Positions 14,983 to 15,391 of a stretch of DNA of 15,391 nucleotides are shown here, in pieces. Both the position numbers and the translations under genes were made by a program. Positions within the stretch are counted from its first letter, which is position 1. Each line of letters starts with the position of its first letter. Origin of the DNA: Kangiellaceae bacterium (lineage in GTDB: Bacteria > Pseudomonadota > Gammaproteobacteria > Enterobacterales > Kangiellaceae); the NCBI GenBank assembly GCA_030590405.1, contig JAUUYO010000051.1, forward strand, positions 1 through 15,391, read 5' to 3'. Below the pieces are notes generated by a model. That model did no database searches and was not told the DNA's origin. It worked only from the letters and a program-made list of their open reading frames with translations.

Positions 14983-15391
14983 TCAACAAATTACGCGGTT
15001 TCGACCTTCTTTTTTAGCTTGATACATGACAGTATCTCTTTTTTTGATTAATTCAATAATTGAATGTTTATTTTTTACTTTTCCAAAGGCAACGCCGATA
15101 GAGCAAGTTACTTCGAGTTTGAACGGTTGTTGTGGCGATTCGGCAATAATTTTAGGCAGAAGATCACGCTCTAATAATTCCACTTGTTCGAAATGGAGCA
15201 GTAGTTGATGTCCGATGGGCGTTAACGCGATGGCTTTTTCGCGAATTAAAATCGGGTGTCCGACAAATTCTTCTAACAGCTTGAACCGTTGAGAAACCGC
15301 CGATTGGGAAATATGCAGCTTTTCGGCGGCACGTTCAAGGCTTTTTTTTGCATCACAATATTGAGCGATCTGAGCAGTTTGTAATCGATGT
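14983..15391 (-). pseudogene. chimeric ArgP-like LysR HTH fused to a GGDEF tail, frameshifted, partial
   Basis: The gene enters from the right edge as IDYKLLRSLNIVMQKK, resembling the first helix of ArgP (IciA). At an eight-A run (15349-15342) the sequence must shift -1 to continue as SLERAAEKLHISQSAVSQR, the LysR winged-helix motif, then FVGHPILIR, LTPIGHQLL and the dimerisation helix ending QVELLERDLLP, all ArgP-like. After about PFKLEV the frame no longer matches ArgP's effector domain. It reads TCSIGVAFG, DTVMYQAKKEGRNRV and stops at 14985: the last third of a GGDEF domain, without the active site. This is best explained as an in-frame fusion of two genes by deletion or recombination, plus a frameshift. 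If translated it would be a DNA-binding domain with a non-catalytic tail. The true start lies just outside the window. Part could be expressed from GTG 15183. Confidence 0.8.
15342..15349 (-). other. A8 slippery run within the argP-like segment
   Basis: Zero-frame codons CAA AAA AAA precede a frame that ends at a TAG within about 25 codons. A -1 shift at A-AAA-AAA gives AGC CTT GAA and restores the ArgP-like helix-turn-helix. The arrangement matches that in the sigma factor gene: eight A's, same codon phase, same direction of shift. Confidence 0.5.

Noticed and set aside
1..15391. CRISPR array, tRNA, rRNA, insertion sequence or prophage
   Set aside because: No spaced direct repeats, cloverleaf, ribosomal RNA, transposase or phage genes were seen on either strand.

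Overview
The window looks like chromosomal DNA from a free-living, probably aquatic, gammaproteobacterium. GreB, Ung, a GabD-type dehydrogenase, an ArgP-like regulator fragment and several c-di-GMP proteins all resemble gammaproteobacterial families, and base composition is moderate to AT-leaning. I cannot name the genus. I see no tRNA, rRNA, CRISPR array, transposase or prophage gene.

Layout. Bases 1-95 hold the 3' end of an unidentified + strand gene, followed by non-coding sequence with a possible gene remnant and a REP-like hairpin. greB (minus) and gabD (plus) are divergent across an intergenic stretch with repeated TTATC/GGATAA half-sites. gabD converges on a 1188-residue membrane sensor (NMT1/THI5-type binding domain, CHASE-like domain, PAS, GGDEF, EAL) over a palindrome that includes both stop codons. 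Upstream of that sensor, all on the minus strand, lie ung, a degenerate GGDEF protein and a dapA gene of the plant type. dapA diverges from a translationally coupled sulP-usp pair on the plus strand, which may have an attenuator-like leader. usp converges on a second periplasmic-binding-domain sensor (PhnD-like plus degenerate GGDEF). The right end, all minus strand, holds a DUF6768-like membrane protein, an ECF sigma factor gene, a GNAT acetyltransferase and a chimeric argP-GGDEF gene that runs off the window.

Most notable points. (1) The sigma factor gene is split by a -1 frame change at a run of eight A's. The second frame supplies a complete region 4 that ends 1 bp before the DUF6768 gene. 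(2) The argP-like fragment needs the same -1 shift at another run of eight A's. In both, the phase fits an A-AAA-AAA slippery site, so programmed slippage, real mutation and sequencing error all need testing. (3) The argP-like gene is fused in frame to the tail of a GGDEF domain. (4) DapA strongly resembles chloroplast dihydrodipicolinate synthases.

c-di-GMP signalling is the recurring theme. Two of the four GGDEF-containing loci carry periplasmic solute-binding sensor domains with no ABC permease or ATPase nearby. Only the 1188-residue protein keeps intact-looking GGDEF and EAL signatures; the others look degenerate or truncated. These may be sensors, effectors or decaying paralogues.
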